A stretch of 64,000 nt of DNA from Bosea sp. AS-1 (GTDB taxonomy: Bacteria; Pseudomonadota; Alphaproteobacteria; Rhizobiales; Beijerinckiaceae). A program made the position numbers and the translations under genes. This document shows positions 8,486-15,033 of the stretch, piece by piece. Position 1 is the first letter of the stretch. Each line of letters starts with the position of its first letter. The stretch spans positions 2,948,501-3,012,500 of the forward strand of contig NZ_CP022372.1 in NCBI RefSeq assembly GCF_002220095.1, written 5' to 3'. The notes under the pieces were generated by a model that was not told where the DNA came from, did not search any database, and was given only the letters and a program-made list of their open reading frames with translations.

Positions 8486-9469
8486 TCAGCCGCGCGAGAG
8501 CCGAACGACGCCCTGCCGAACTGCCGCCGCATAGGACATCGTGCCGATGCCGGGCAGATCGAGGACGACCTGACCGTCCACCTTGCGGACGCGGACGCCC
8601 GAGCTGGAGGTCGCTTCCATGATGTCGTCAGGTATCGAGCCGTCACCGCTGGCGAGATACTTGCCGACCAGCTTGGCATAGGCCTTCGGGTTCCGGTCCA
8701 TCACATGCTGGCTCATAGCGTCCCTGAACTCGCCGCGATGGTGCTGCTCTGCCCATGCCACGAAGGCGTCGGCGTCGGTCACGCCACCCGCACGGAGGGC
8801 CTTAACAGCCTGTCCCGCAAAAGCGTCCTGAACCTGCGCGAGGTCTGCCTGAAGCTGCTGTGGGCTGACCCCGGTGGTGTCCGCCATGGCCCGGATGGTG
8901 TCAGCCGAGACCTCGCCCTTGCCAATGACATCGACCATGGCCCTGATCTGGGCGCCGGCATGGGTGCCACCCACGATGCTGCCCAGCAGGTTCTCCGCAC
9001 GGTGATCATCGAAGGCCGTCTCGTTGCCAGTATAATCCGGCTTCGCCTCGGCCTTCGGCGCCTCCTGAGCCCCGCTCCTGCCCGCCTCCTTCGCGGCCAG
9101 TCCCGTGTCCCGGTAGTTGCCCGGCCCGCCGTCCAAGTAGCCGAGCCGAAGAGCCGACCGAACTTCCAGCGGGGTGCCGTTGATGGTGACGAGGTCCGTG
9201 GGCGTCAGCTCCGACATATGGCGAGGGTTGCCGGTCTGGCTGCGACCAGTGGCGAGGACATCGGGGTTGTCCCGGTCGAGATAGGCGTCGATTGCCGGGC
9301 CGGGGTCAACGGGGGCGGTGAAGGCAGAGGTGTCCGGTCCTACGCTGACGCGAGGGGACCACCCGAGGGCGTTGCGCTGGGGGGCCGGTTCGCGGACTAC
9401 CTCGGTGGAAGCGCGAACGGCAGCCTCGCGGGCCTCGAATACGGCAACGCCGTCAATGAAGTCGGTCAT
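8486..9469 (-). CDS. Hypothetical protein of the integrative element
   Basis: I do not recognise this protein of 327 residues. The start is ATG 9469 (MTDFIDGVAV) behind an AAGGA-type site; a longer frame to 9562 is Pro/Ala-rich and unlikely. The N-terminal third is Pro-rich and probably flexible. From about residue 190 the sequence becomes helical and acidic with a regular pattern. No signal peptide or membrane segment is visible. It lies downstream of another small unknown gene in the same direction and ends at a terminator-like hairpin. A phage structural or regulatory origin is possible but nothing in the sequence proves it. Confidence 0.65.
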   Translation of the reverse strand: MTDFIDGVAVFEAREAAVRASTEVVREPAPQRNALGWSPRVSVGPDTSAFTAPVDPGPAIDAYLDRDNPDVLATGRSQTGNPRHMSELTPTDLVTINGTPLEVRSALRLGYLDGGPGNYRDTGLAAKEAGRSGAQEAPKAEAKPDYTGNETAFDDHRAENLLGSIVGGTHAGAQIRAMVDVIGKGEVSADTIRAMADTTGVSPQQLQADLAQVQDAFAGQAVKALRAGGVTDADAFVAWAEQHHRGEFRDAMSQHVMDRNPKAYAKLVGKYLASGDGSIPDDIMEATSSSGVRVRKVDGQVVLDLPGIGTMSYAAAVRQGVVRLSRG

Positions 9470-9503
9470 GGTCTGGGGTTCCTTGAGTGATGTCGTTGCC
9501 GGG

Positions 9504-9779
9504 TCAGCGGGCGAGATAGTCGAAAGCGGAGCTACCAACGGCGGCGGCTGCGGCCTTGGCATAGATCAGCTCGGCCACGGCCTTCTCGAAGGCAGCCTCG
9601 GCTTGAGCCTCGACGGCGCGGATGTGGGACGACATGGCGGGCCGCTTGGGGTCGTCCTGGCCGATGCTGGACAGGGCCTCATTCTCGGTCGCAACGGCGC
9701 GCATCGCCTCGGCATAAGCCGCGTTGGCGGTGGCAAGGTCGGTGGGCGTCAGGGACGCGCGGATGTGTTCGAGTGACAT
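9504..9779 (-). CDS. Small hypothetical helical protein
   Basis: This 91-residue protein is very Ala/Glu-rich and predicted to be mainly helical, possibly coiled coil. It lies 34 bases upstream of the 8486-9469 gene on the same strand and probably forms an operon with it. No catalytic motif or known domain is visible. Confidence 0.55.
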   Translation of the reverse strand: MSLEHIRASLTPTDLATANAAYAEAMRAVATENEALSSIGQDDPKRPAMSSHIRAVEAQAEAAFEKAVAELIYAKAAAAAVGSSAFDYLAR

Positions 9780-9812
9780 GGTGTCGGGTCTTTCGTGATG
9801 GGCAAAAGGAAA

Positions 9813-9841
9813 GCCCCGCCCGGAGGTGATCCGAACGGGGC
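9813..9841 (-). terminator. Terminator-like hairpin
   Basis: On the minus strand GCCCCG pairs with CGGGGC, with an inner TCGGA/TCCGG extension, and is followed by TTTCCTTTTG. It sits 40 bases beyond the stop at 9882 and resembles the hairpin at 8407-8436 in position and design. Confidence 0.6.
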
Positions 9842-9881
9842 CGTAAAGGGGACTGGAGCTGCACGCAGCCGGGGGCGTCAG

Positions 9882-10235
9882 CTAGGGGTGCTGCGGTGCC
9901 GCAAAAATCGGGTTCACCTCGGCGTCCTCCGGCAATTCCAAGGCTTCCGAGGCTTCCATGCTCTGGATCAGCGCAGCCCTCACCTGCGGCGCGTGGCGAG
10001 CCTTGGACAGTGCTGCCAGAATGAGAACTTGGTTCGGGTTCAGCCGGAAGAAGGTCGCCGGCTCCCGTCCACCCCGTCCCCGCGGCGCCGCTACCTGCTC
10101 AAGAAGACCGTAGTCCTCCAGCTCGTCGCGGTTCCTCTCGATGGTCTTCCGAATATCGGCGGCCCGAGACATGCCCAGCCAGCGGGCAACGATAGCGTCA
10201 GCAACGCGGTAATCAGAGTCGAATTGCAGGATCAT
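9882..10235 (-). CDS. Phage regulatory protein, Rha/antirepressor-like
   Basis: The protein has 117 residues. An N-terminal helix-turn-helix-like part contains IRKTIERNRDELEDYGLL. It is followed by FRLNPNQVLILAALSKARHA and an APQVR-type segment. This is the pattern of phage Rha-type and related regulators, in which a beta hairpin ending F-x-L-N-x-x-Q precedes helices. No long C-terminal domain is present. Together with the BRO-type gene at 13824 it supports a phage-satellite origin. Assignment is by pattern only and the exact role is unknown. Confidence 0.55.
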   Translation of the reverse strand: MILQFDSDYRVADAIVARWLGMSRAADIRKTIERNRDELEDYGLLEQVAAPRGRGGREPATFFRLNPNQVLILAALSKARHAPQVRAALIQSMEASEALELPEDAEVNPIFAAPQHP

Positions 10236-10355
10236 TTTGAGTTGTTCCGTGATGAAGGCCCGACTGGGACGTGGTGAGATTTAGAGCGGCACGCAGCCGG
10301 GATTGGCGGGGGTCGGCTAGAGGCGGGTGCTGGGACGGCTCGGAAGCCGTGAGGT

Positions 10356-10508
10356 TCACGTCTGCGCTGTAGCCAGAGCCTTCGGCCCGTCTGCCTTCCA
10401 CCCGAACATGGGCGTCCAGACGACTTGAGCGAGCCCCCGACAGCCGGCGATGAAGCCGCCTGCGTCGTAGGCGATGAAGATGCGACCGAATTTCAGGTTG
10501 AAGTCCAT
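10356..10508 (-). CDS. Very small hypothetical protein
   Basis: A 50-residue product starting at ATG 10508 (MDFNLKFGRI). The longer frame from 10625 adds a low-complexity segment and is less likely. It has one moderately hydrophobic stretch, no signal sequence and no known family. Confidence is limited by its size. Confidence 0.4.
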   Translation of the reverse strand: MDFNLKFGRIFIAYDAGGFIAGCRGLAQVVWTPMFGWKADGPKALATAQT

Positions 10509-10667
10509 GGCGGCGGTAGTCCTAGGCAAGGCTGAAGCAGCACGGCGGTTGCCGCCTGCGGGGCTCGGAGTAGCTGCGGCGTGAGTCCGCGCCAATGCGG
10601 CCAAACGACTCCTTGTCGGGTTCAAATTCCTCAGCTAACCTTCTGAAATAGCAATACATCAGTGGGA

Positions 10668-11108
10668 TCATCCCACCCGTGGAATGCACCTTGGCTTTCC
10701 GCGCTGGTCGATCCAGACGCCGGACCATCGGCGGAGCGGCGGCAAGGTCGGCTTGGCGGATGACGGGTTGATGGGCACGAACTGAAGGCCTCGCAGCCTC
10801 TCCTCGCGCCGCCGTCTGGCCAGCTCGCGCTTGGATTGGGGCACGGGAAGGCGCCCCTCTCGGAGGAGTGCAGCGGTCTGGTCGAGCGCGAATGGCTGGC
10901 TCTGGATGCCGGTGTCGGCGTTGAAGACCACCAGCGTGGCATCCTTCGGCAGTCCTCCCAGCCGCAGTAGGCCGAGCGACGAGCTGAGGGAGCGACGGCC
11001 CCAAGATAGGACTTGGCCATCACGAGCGACGGAATACTCGCCTTGGCCGACTGACCGGACGACGAGGACGACGTGTTGAGCGGATGTGCTGGCGACGGCG
11101 CACGGCAT
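10668..11108 (-). CDS. Hypothetical protein of the integrative element
   Basis: The protein has 146 residues. The N-terminal half looks like an alpha/beta fold (VVLVVRSVGQGEYSVARDG), then a basic stretch RELARRRREERLRGL and a Pro-rich C-terminus follow. A GGAGGA ribosome site precedes ATG 11108. Upstream lies the first copy of a duplicated leader (11144-11197), so this gene and the one at 11494-11859 are probably controlled in the same way. No family recognised. Confidence 0.55.
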   Translation of the reverse strand: MPCAVASTSAQHVVLVVRSVGQGEYSVARDGQVLSWGRRSLSSSLGLLRLGGLPKDATLVVFNADTGIQSQPFALDQTAALLREGRLPVPQSKRELARRRREERLRGLQFVPINPSSAKPTLPPLRRWSGVWIDQRGKPRCIPRVG

Positions 11109-11143
11109 GGTGTCCTCCTGACGATGTGGGATGCGGATTGCTG

Positions 11144-11197
11144 GAGTCTGGAGTCGGGTACAGCCGGGTTCGTGGGGCTGTCCGCTGCATGGGTACC
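11144..11197 (-). promoter_or_regulatory. Duplicated leader element, copy 1
   Basis: These 54 bases differ from copy 2 (11877-11929) by two substitutions and one inserted base. In the minus-strand transcript the element would lie 35-90 nt upstream of the 10668-11108 gene. It contains the inverted repeat ACAGCC/GGCTGT. The conserved position before two unrelated genes suggests a shared promoter/operator or an RNA regulatory element. Confidence 0.6.
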
Positions 11198-11279
11198 TGA
11201 AGGCGCACTGAGCGGCTGTGGCCCACGTCTACGATGAGAGAAGACCAAATCCGGCTTCGCCGGGTACGACCATGCATTG

Positions 11280-11493
11280 AATTGGTCGTTGAAAATAATT
11301 CTCAGGCCGCCGCTTGAAACGCGGAAGTTCGTGCTTATGAGTATGTTAATCTAAGGCTTACGTTCAGCTTCAGTAAGGCGTTAGGTAGGTTGTGAGTTAG
11401 AGTGATAGTGAAGGTAACCACCTAGGTGTAAGCCTGAAGGTTCTCCTGAACGATCTGCGTTAAGGCTCTCGTTCAGTGGTCGCGAGGCGGGCG
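11280..11493. other. Gene-free A/T-richer stretch with repeated words and a palindrome
   Basis: About 210 bases contain no gene. TAAGGCTTACGTTCAG (11352-11367) recurs as TAAGGCTCTCGTTCAG (11461-11476), with an inverted CTGAACG at 11446-11452. CACCTAGGTG (11419-11428) is a perfect 10-base palindrome. The composition contrasts with the GC-rich genes on both sides. It could be an operator region or part of a replication or transfer origin; no such activity can be shown from sequence alone. Confidence 0.45.
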
Positions 11494-11859
11494 CTAGGCT
11501 GCCGCCACCACCAGCCCCTTCCTCCCGGTCTTCCCGCCAGCCTTGCTCCGGGGTGTCTCGATCCAATCCGGCAACGCGGTCAGGAGCTGGCGCACAGCCG
11601 GGGGTATGTCGAGGCCTTCGCGTCGGGCCAGTTCGTCAACGTGCAGCAGCAGCCCGACGAGTGAGCGGCAGTGCAGCTCGCCTTCCCAGCGGACCCCGTC
11701 CTTCTTGCGATGGCTCTTTTGGATGATCCACTGAATGCCGTGTTGACATTCGATCACCCGCCAGCGGTCGGAGAGCCGCGCCACGGTCCACGCGTAGTCC
11801 GGGCTGCCTTCCCGGTGGTCGGTTCCGCCTGATGGCGGTGGCAGGGTCTTGTTCGTCAT
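11494..11859 (-). CDS. Hypothetical protein of the integrative element
   Basis: A 121-residue protein starting at ATG 11859 (MTNKTLPPP), just downstream of leader copy 2. A central region containing WTVARLSDRWRVIECQHGIQ is Trp-rich and likely a compact alpha/beta fold. The C-terminus is basic and ends in a short hydrophobic tail. No known family. The shared leader links it to the 10668-11108 gene. Confidence 0.6.
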   Translation of the reverse strand: MTNKTLPPPSGGTDHREGSPDYAWTVARLSDRWRVIECQHGIQWIIQKSHRKKDGVRWEGELHCRSLVGLLLHVDELARREGLDIPPAVRQLLTALPDWIETPRSKAGGKTGRKGLVVAAA

Positions 11860-11876
11860 TGCGATGTCGTTCTTTC

Positions 11877-11929
11877 GAGTCTGGAGCTGGGTACAGCCGG
11901 GTTCGTGGGGCTGTCCGCTGATGGGTACC
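11877..11929 (-). promoter_or_regulatory. Duplicated leader element, copy 2
   Basis: This is the second copy of the element at 11144-11197, ending 17 bases before the ATG at 11859. It holds the same ACAGCC/GGCTGT inverted repeat. See copy 1 for interpretation. Confidence 0.6.
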
Positions 11930-11960
11930 GGGACGGGCTCTCCCGGCCTCGGGCGCAGGT

Positions 11961-12284
11961 TCAAATGGTTCGGTGTCTCTTCGGGCGGACGAGGTTGCCC
12001 CGACGCAGGTTGAGCGGGTCGCCATCCTGATGCCGGATGTTGCCGCTCTCGACGCCAAGGACGATCCGGGCGACCATCACGTTGCGACGAAGGACCGGGT
12101 GCCAAGCGCGGACGTAGGTCTTGCCTCGGCCGTTCGAGTCGAGGAACCAAGAGGCGGTGCCGATGGTGGTCAGCACGCGGGCATAGTCGGTGAGATGAAG
12201 GACGGCGGAAGACCCCGTCTTGGCGAGCTGCACGCGCACCAACGGGTTCCCGCAGGCGTCCCCTGCGAGTTCGATATGGTTCAT
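11961..12284 (-). CDS. Hypothetical protein with DGDPLNL motif (HNH/AP2-like)
   Basis: A 107-residue protein with start ATG 12284 (MNHIELAGD). It ends RHQDGDPLNLRRGNLVRP, the same motif as in the 7907-8383 protein and similar to AP2/HNH-type phage proteins. An upstream in-frame ATG at 12341 falls inside a repeat and is less likely. The gene follows the iteron-like region at 12326-12590. It may bind DNA; catalytic residues of a nuclease are not evident. Confidence 0.6.
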   Translation of the reverse strand: MNHIELAGDACGNPLVRVQLAKTGSSAVLHLTDYARVLTTIGTASWFLDSNGRGKTYVRAWHPVLRRNVMVARIVLGVESGNIRHQDGDPLNLRRGNLVRPKRHRTI

Positions 12285-12325
12285 GTCTGAGGTCGTTTGT
12301 TTCGCCGCTGAAGCGGACGGTTGAG

Positions 12326-12590
12326 GGAGGCGCAACTCCATGTGCGCCAGAAGAAAGATACCCGCTCGGAAACGGGCGCTACTTTATCGAAGGTGAGGGG
12401 TAATCGACGGCGTCTTGGTGAGGGGAAATCGATCCGACGCCCCCGACAGGGGCCAGATGGCTGCGGAGGCGCAACTCCACATGCGGCAGAACAAAGATAC
12501 CCGGCCGGAGCCGCGTGCCTGTTTCCTAGGGTGGGGGGCAATCGATCCGCGCCCCCTTTTGCTAGGGTGGGCCTTAATCGATCCGATGCC
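12326..12590. repeat. Iteron-like repeat region without genes
   Basis: Two repeat families fill this gap (the gene-free stretch is 12285-12590). Family A is GGAGGCGCAACTCCA plus about 24 further conserved bases, at 12326 and 12465. Family B begins GGTGRGGG and continues into AATCGATCCG-type sequence ending in GCCC, at 12392, 12417, 12530 and 12566. The first B copy is degenerate (AATCGACGGCG). Iteron-like arrays of this kind are known as binding sites for replication initiators or repressors. The adjacent MarR-like gene starts far away but ends at this array. Confidence 0.6.
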
Positions 12591-12968
12591 CTACAGCCGC
12601 GCCAGCAGCCCCTTCACGGCCTCCTGTCCGCGCGCCGTCAGCGTCAGGATTTTGGTCCTGCGGTCCTCGAAGTCCTCGCGCGAGTTGATCAGCCCCAGCC
12701 CGCCGCGATCCGAAAGCCGGTCCACGATCCGGGTTGTTGTGGACTGGGGCACGGGGACGAACTGGAGCAGCTCTCGCTGGTAGATGCTGGGCTTGCTGGC
12801 AACCCGCAGGAGGACGAGCGCGTCCTTGAGCTGCATGTCCTCGTCGATGTCCCGCAGCGCTTCAAGGAACTGGATGGCTCGGTGCAGCGCGGGGGTAGGC
12901 AAGGCGTCGTCCTGAAGGCAGAGGCGGGTCAAATCCAGTTGTGGGAAAGATGCGGGCCTGCCGTCCAA
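12591..12968 (-). CDS. MarR-like winged-helix regulator
   Basis: The protein has 125 residues. The C-terminal two thirds follow the MarR fold: a recognition-helix segment VPQSTTTRIVDRL, then a wing with NSREDFEDRRTKILTLTARG, which matches the D-x-R-x-x-x-x-x-L-T-x-x-G pattern. The N-terminal dimerisation helix is present but short. It probably represses genes of the element. Its 3' end adjoins the iteron-like array. Confidence 0.75.
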   Translation of the reverse strand: MDGRPASFPQLDLTRLCLQDDALPTPALHRAIQFLEALRDIDEDMQLKDALVLLRVASKPSIYQRELLQFVPVPQSTTTRIVDRLSDRGGLGLINSREDFEDRRTKILTLTARGQEAVKGLLARL

Positions 12969-13025
12969 TGACTTTTGTGACTCGATCCGGCCTGATGGAT
13001 TCGTGGTGCTGATGGCTCGACCGGC

Positions 13026-13649
13026 CTACGCCGATACCTGGGCCACCTCTTTCGCAATCTTCGCCACCTGCCCCCGACTGCACCCCGTGATGGCCTGCAC
13101 CCTGGCCCACGACATGCCAGCCCTGAGCAAGGAGGCGATGTTGTCGTTGCGCTCTACATTCACCGGACGGCCCTTATACCTCCCCTCGGCCTTCGCCTTG
13201 GCCTGCCCTTGAGCCTGCCTGCGGCGGCGGTCCTCGTAGTCCTTGCGGGCGATGGCGGCGAGCATGTCCAGCATCATCGCGTTGATGGCATCGAACATCC
13301 GCACGGTGAACTCGTCGGCCTTCGGGTCGGCCATGGCCCAGCTCGTGGGCAGGTCTAGCGCCACGACACGAACGTGACGGGCTGCCAGCTCTGCCTTGAG
13401 CTTGGACCAGTCCTCGGCGTTCAGGCGCGACAAGCGGTCCACCTGCTCGATGAGGAGCACGTCTCCGGGCCTGCTATCGGCTAGCAGACGGAACAGCTCC
13501 GGGCGCTTGAGGGAAGCCCCGCTCTCGTTCTCGACATAGGTGGCGGCGATGGCGAGGCCCCGCTCTGCGGCGAATGCCTCAACCTGCTGGCGCGCTCGCG
13601 TAGCGTCCTGCTCTGCGGTGGATGCCCTGAGATAAGCGCGGATGAACAT
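13026..13649 (-). CDS. Serine recombinase (resolvase/invertase family)
   Basis: A 207-residue small serine recombinase. The catalytic Ser10 lies in YLRASTAEQD. The dimer/active-site segment EQVDRLSRL is present, and a C-terminal helix-turn-helix (LLRAGMSWARVQAITGCSRG) would bind the recombination site. The length fits resolvases and invertases rather than large integrases. The upstream region has a duplicated GGATAGGTC (13673 and 13702), a candidate site or operator. Role in the element: cointegrate resolution, inversion or dimer resolution, not distinguishable here. Confidence 0.88.
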   Translation of the reverse strand: MFIRAYLRASTAEQDATRARQQVEAFAAERGLAIAATYVENESGASLKRPELFRLLADSRPGDVLLIEQVDRLSRLNAEDWSKLKAELAARHVRVVALDLPTSWAMADPKADEFTVRMFDAINAMMLDMLAAIARKDYEDRRRRQAQGQAKAKAEGRYKGRPVNVERNDNIASLLRAGMSWARVQAITGCSRGQVAKIAKEVAQVSA

Positions 13650-13672
13650 GGTCGCCGTCCTTAGTTCTTTTT

Positions 13673-13710
13673 GGATAGGTCGTTATCTATCGGTCTTCCA
13701 AGGATAGGTC
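13673..13710. promoter_or_regulatory. Direct repeat upstream of the serine recombinase (possible res site/operator)
   Basis: GGATAGGTC occurs at 13673-13681 and 13702-13710 with CTATC-type inverted words between them. This lies in the gap between the recombinase start (13649) and the divergent antirepressor gene (13824), where small serine recombinases usually have their own site and promoter. Confidence 0.45.
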
Positions 13711-13823
13711 AATAAGTCTTTTTCAGGCTCCTCCGGGCTGGTCCTGTACGGGCGTACAAAAATGACCGGCAACTAGGCACAGCACGCCAGACCCCGCCAG
13801 CGTGGCGGATGAAAGGAACCATC

Positions 13824-14447
13824 ATGACCGACAAGCCGACCACCTCGACCTTCAACTTCAATGCCCTGATCGAGGGCGTTCAGTGCAGCCACAGCGTCCG
13901 CGCCGTGACCCTTGAGGGGAGCCCGTGGTTCGTGGCGCAGGACGCCTGCCGGGTGCTCGGGGCGCACATGCGGATGAAGGACGGCTACGAGGAACTGCAC
14001 ACGGGCCAGCTTAAGAAGCTGATCGGGGCTGACCAGTTCACCCTATATCGGGCAGAGGGGGACAGCCGGCAGCACCTGCTGATTAGCGAGAAGGGTCTCT
14101 ACAAACTCATCGGACGCTCCGATAAGCCGCACGCCAAGCCGTTCCAAGACTGGCTCTTCGGCGAGGTGGTTCCGTCCATCCGCAAGACGGGCGGCTACCA
14201 GCTCGGGGCCGGCGAGACGATGCCCCTTCCGACCAGCTTCACGGACGCCCTGCGGCAGCACGCCAGCGGCACCCGAGCGCCGGGCGAAAGGTGGCCCCCA
14301 AACGTTTCACGGAAGGGGCGGCACGGGGGGAAATCGCGCCGGCTCTTTTATCGATCGTCTCTCGGATTTTTTCGGCAAAACCAAGCGATACCTGTGGCTG
14401 GCGCCGCTCACCCCCTACCGCGCCAGCTGACCCTAAGGCATATCTGA
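13824..14447 (+). CDS. BRO-family phage antirepressor, C-terminus degenerate
   Basis: The start is ATG 13824 (MTDKPTTS) behind AAAGGA. Residues about 15-125 form a typical BRO-N domain: VRAVTLEGSPWFVAQDACRV, then LISEKGLYKLI and a FQDWLFGEVVPSIRKTGGY end. These domains occur in phage antirepressors that inactivate CI-like repressors. Beyond SFTDALRQ the last roughly 65 residues become Arg/Gly/Pro-rich and unlike any KilA or DNA-binding C-terminus. In the +1 frame a more coding-like stretch runs to a stop at 14428-14430, suggesting a frameshift or deletion. It lies 16 bases upstream of the Pycsar effector. Confidence 0.78.
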   Translation: MTDKPTTSTFNFNALIEGVQCSHSVRAVTLEGSPWFVAQDACRVLGAHMRMKDGYEELHTGQLKKLIGADQFTLYRAEGDSRQHLLISEKGLYKLIGRSDKPHAKPFQDWLFGEVVPSIRKTGGYQLGAGETMPLPTSFTDALRQHASGTRAPGERWPPNVSRKGRHGGKSRRLFYRSSLGFFRQNQAIPVAGAAHPLPRQLTLRHI

Positions 14448-14463
14448 GGCGGGGGGCGCCAGC

Positions 14464-15033
14464 ATGGCCAAAAACGACCAACAGGAAGCGTTCGAACGGG
14501 TTCTGACGTCAACGCTGGTGCGCGTTACCGAATTTCTGAAGTTCGCGGAGGCGAAGAATGCGGCGCTCCTGACCTTCGCCTCAGCCTGGATACTCGCATC
14601 GATAAATCTGTTGAACGGCACGAACTTGCTACCTAGCAATTGGAAGTGGGCCATAGCCGCTGCTCTCCCCTTGTTCGTGTCCGGCGCATTGGTTGGCATC
14701 GTCTCCTTTCTTCCAAAGACGCTTTTGTCGGGTTTTCACCACGACCCTGAGCAGGACAAATCGCTGCTATATTTCGGAGACGCAGCGACATTCGCACCCG
14801 CCGCGTACAAAGAGCGGATTAGGACACGGTATTTTCCGCCCGACGACCAGTCGGCCACACAAAGTTACCTTGACGATTTGTCAGTTCAAATTGCGGTCAA
14901 CAGCAAGATCACTCGTCGCAAATTGAGGTTCTTCAATGCGGGTGCAGGCTTGGTCCTCGCCGCGCTGGCCATACTGGCCATCCCATCAGCAAATACGCTG
15001 TGGTCGTTGGTGACCGCTTGCGGAGCAAGATGA
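14464..15033 (+). CDS. Pycsar effector, PycTM-type membrane protein
   Basis: The protein has 189 residues. The N-terminal segment EFLKFAEAKNAALLTFASAW matches the conserved W/F-x-K-x-A-(D/E)-x-K opening of Pycsar transmembrane effectors. Membrane segments are predicted at about 32-50, 62-84 and 157-180. Between them is a cytosolic part with LLYFGDAATF, Y115 and YLDDLSVQIAVNS, also typical of the family. In characterised Pycsar systems such proteins respond to cCMP or cUMP and damage the inner membrane, stopping phage growth by cell death or arrest. The stop overlaps the start of the cyclase gene, indicating translational coupling. Here the effector comes first. Family assignment is by recognised pattern. 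Confidence 0.85.
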   Translation: MAKNDQQEAFERVLTSTLVRVTEFLKFAEAKNAALLTFASAWILASINLLNGTNLLPSNWKWAIAAALPLFVSGALVGIVSFLPKTLLSGFHHDPEQDKSLLYFGDAATFAPAAYKERIRTRYFPPDDQSATQSYLDDLSVQIAVNSKITRRKLRFFNAGAGLVLAALAILAIPSANTLWSLVTACGAR

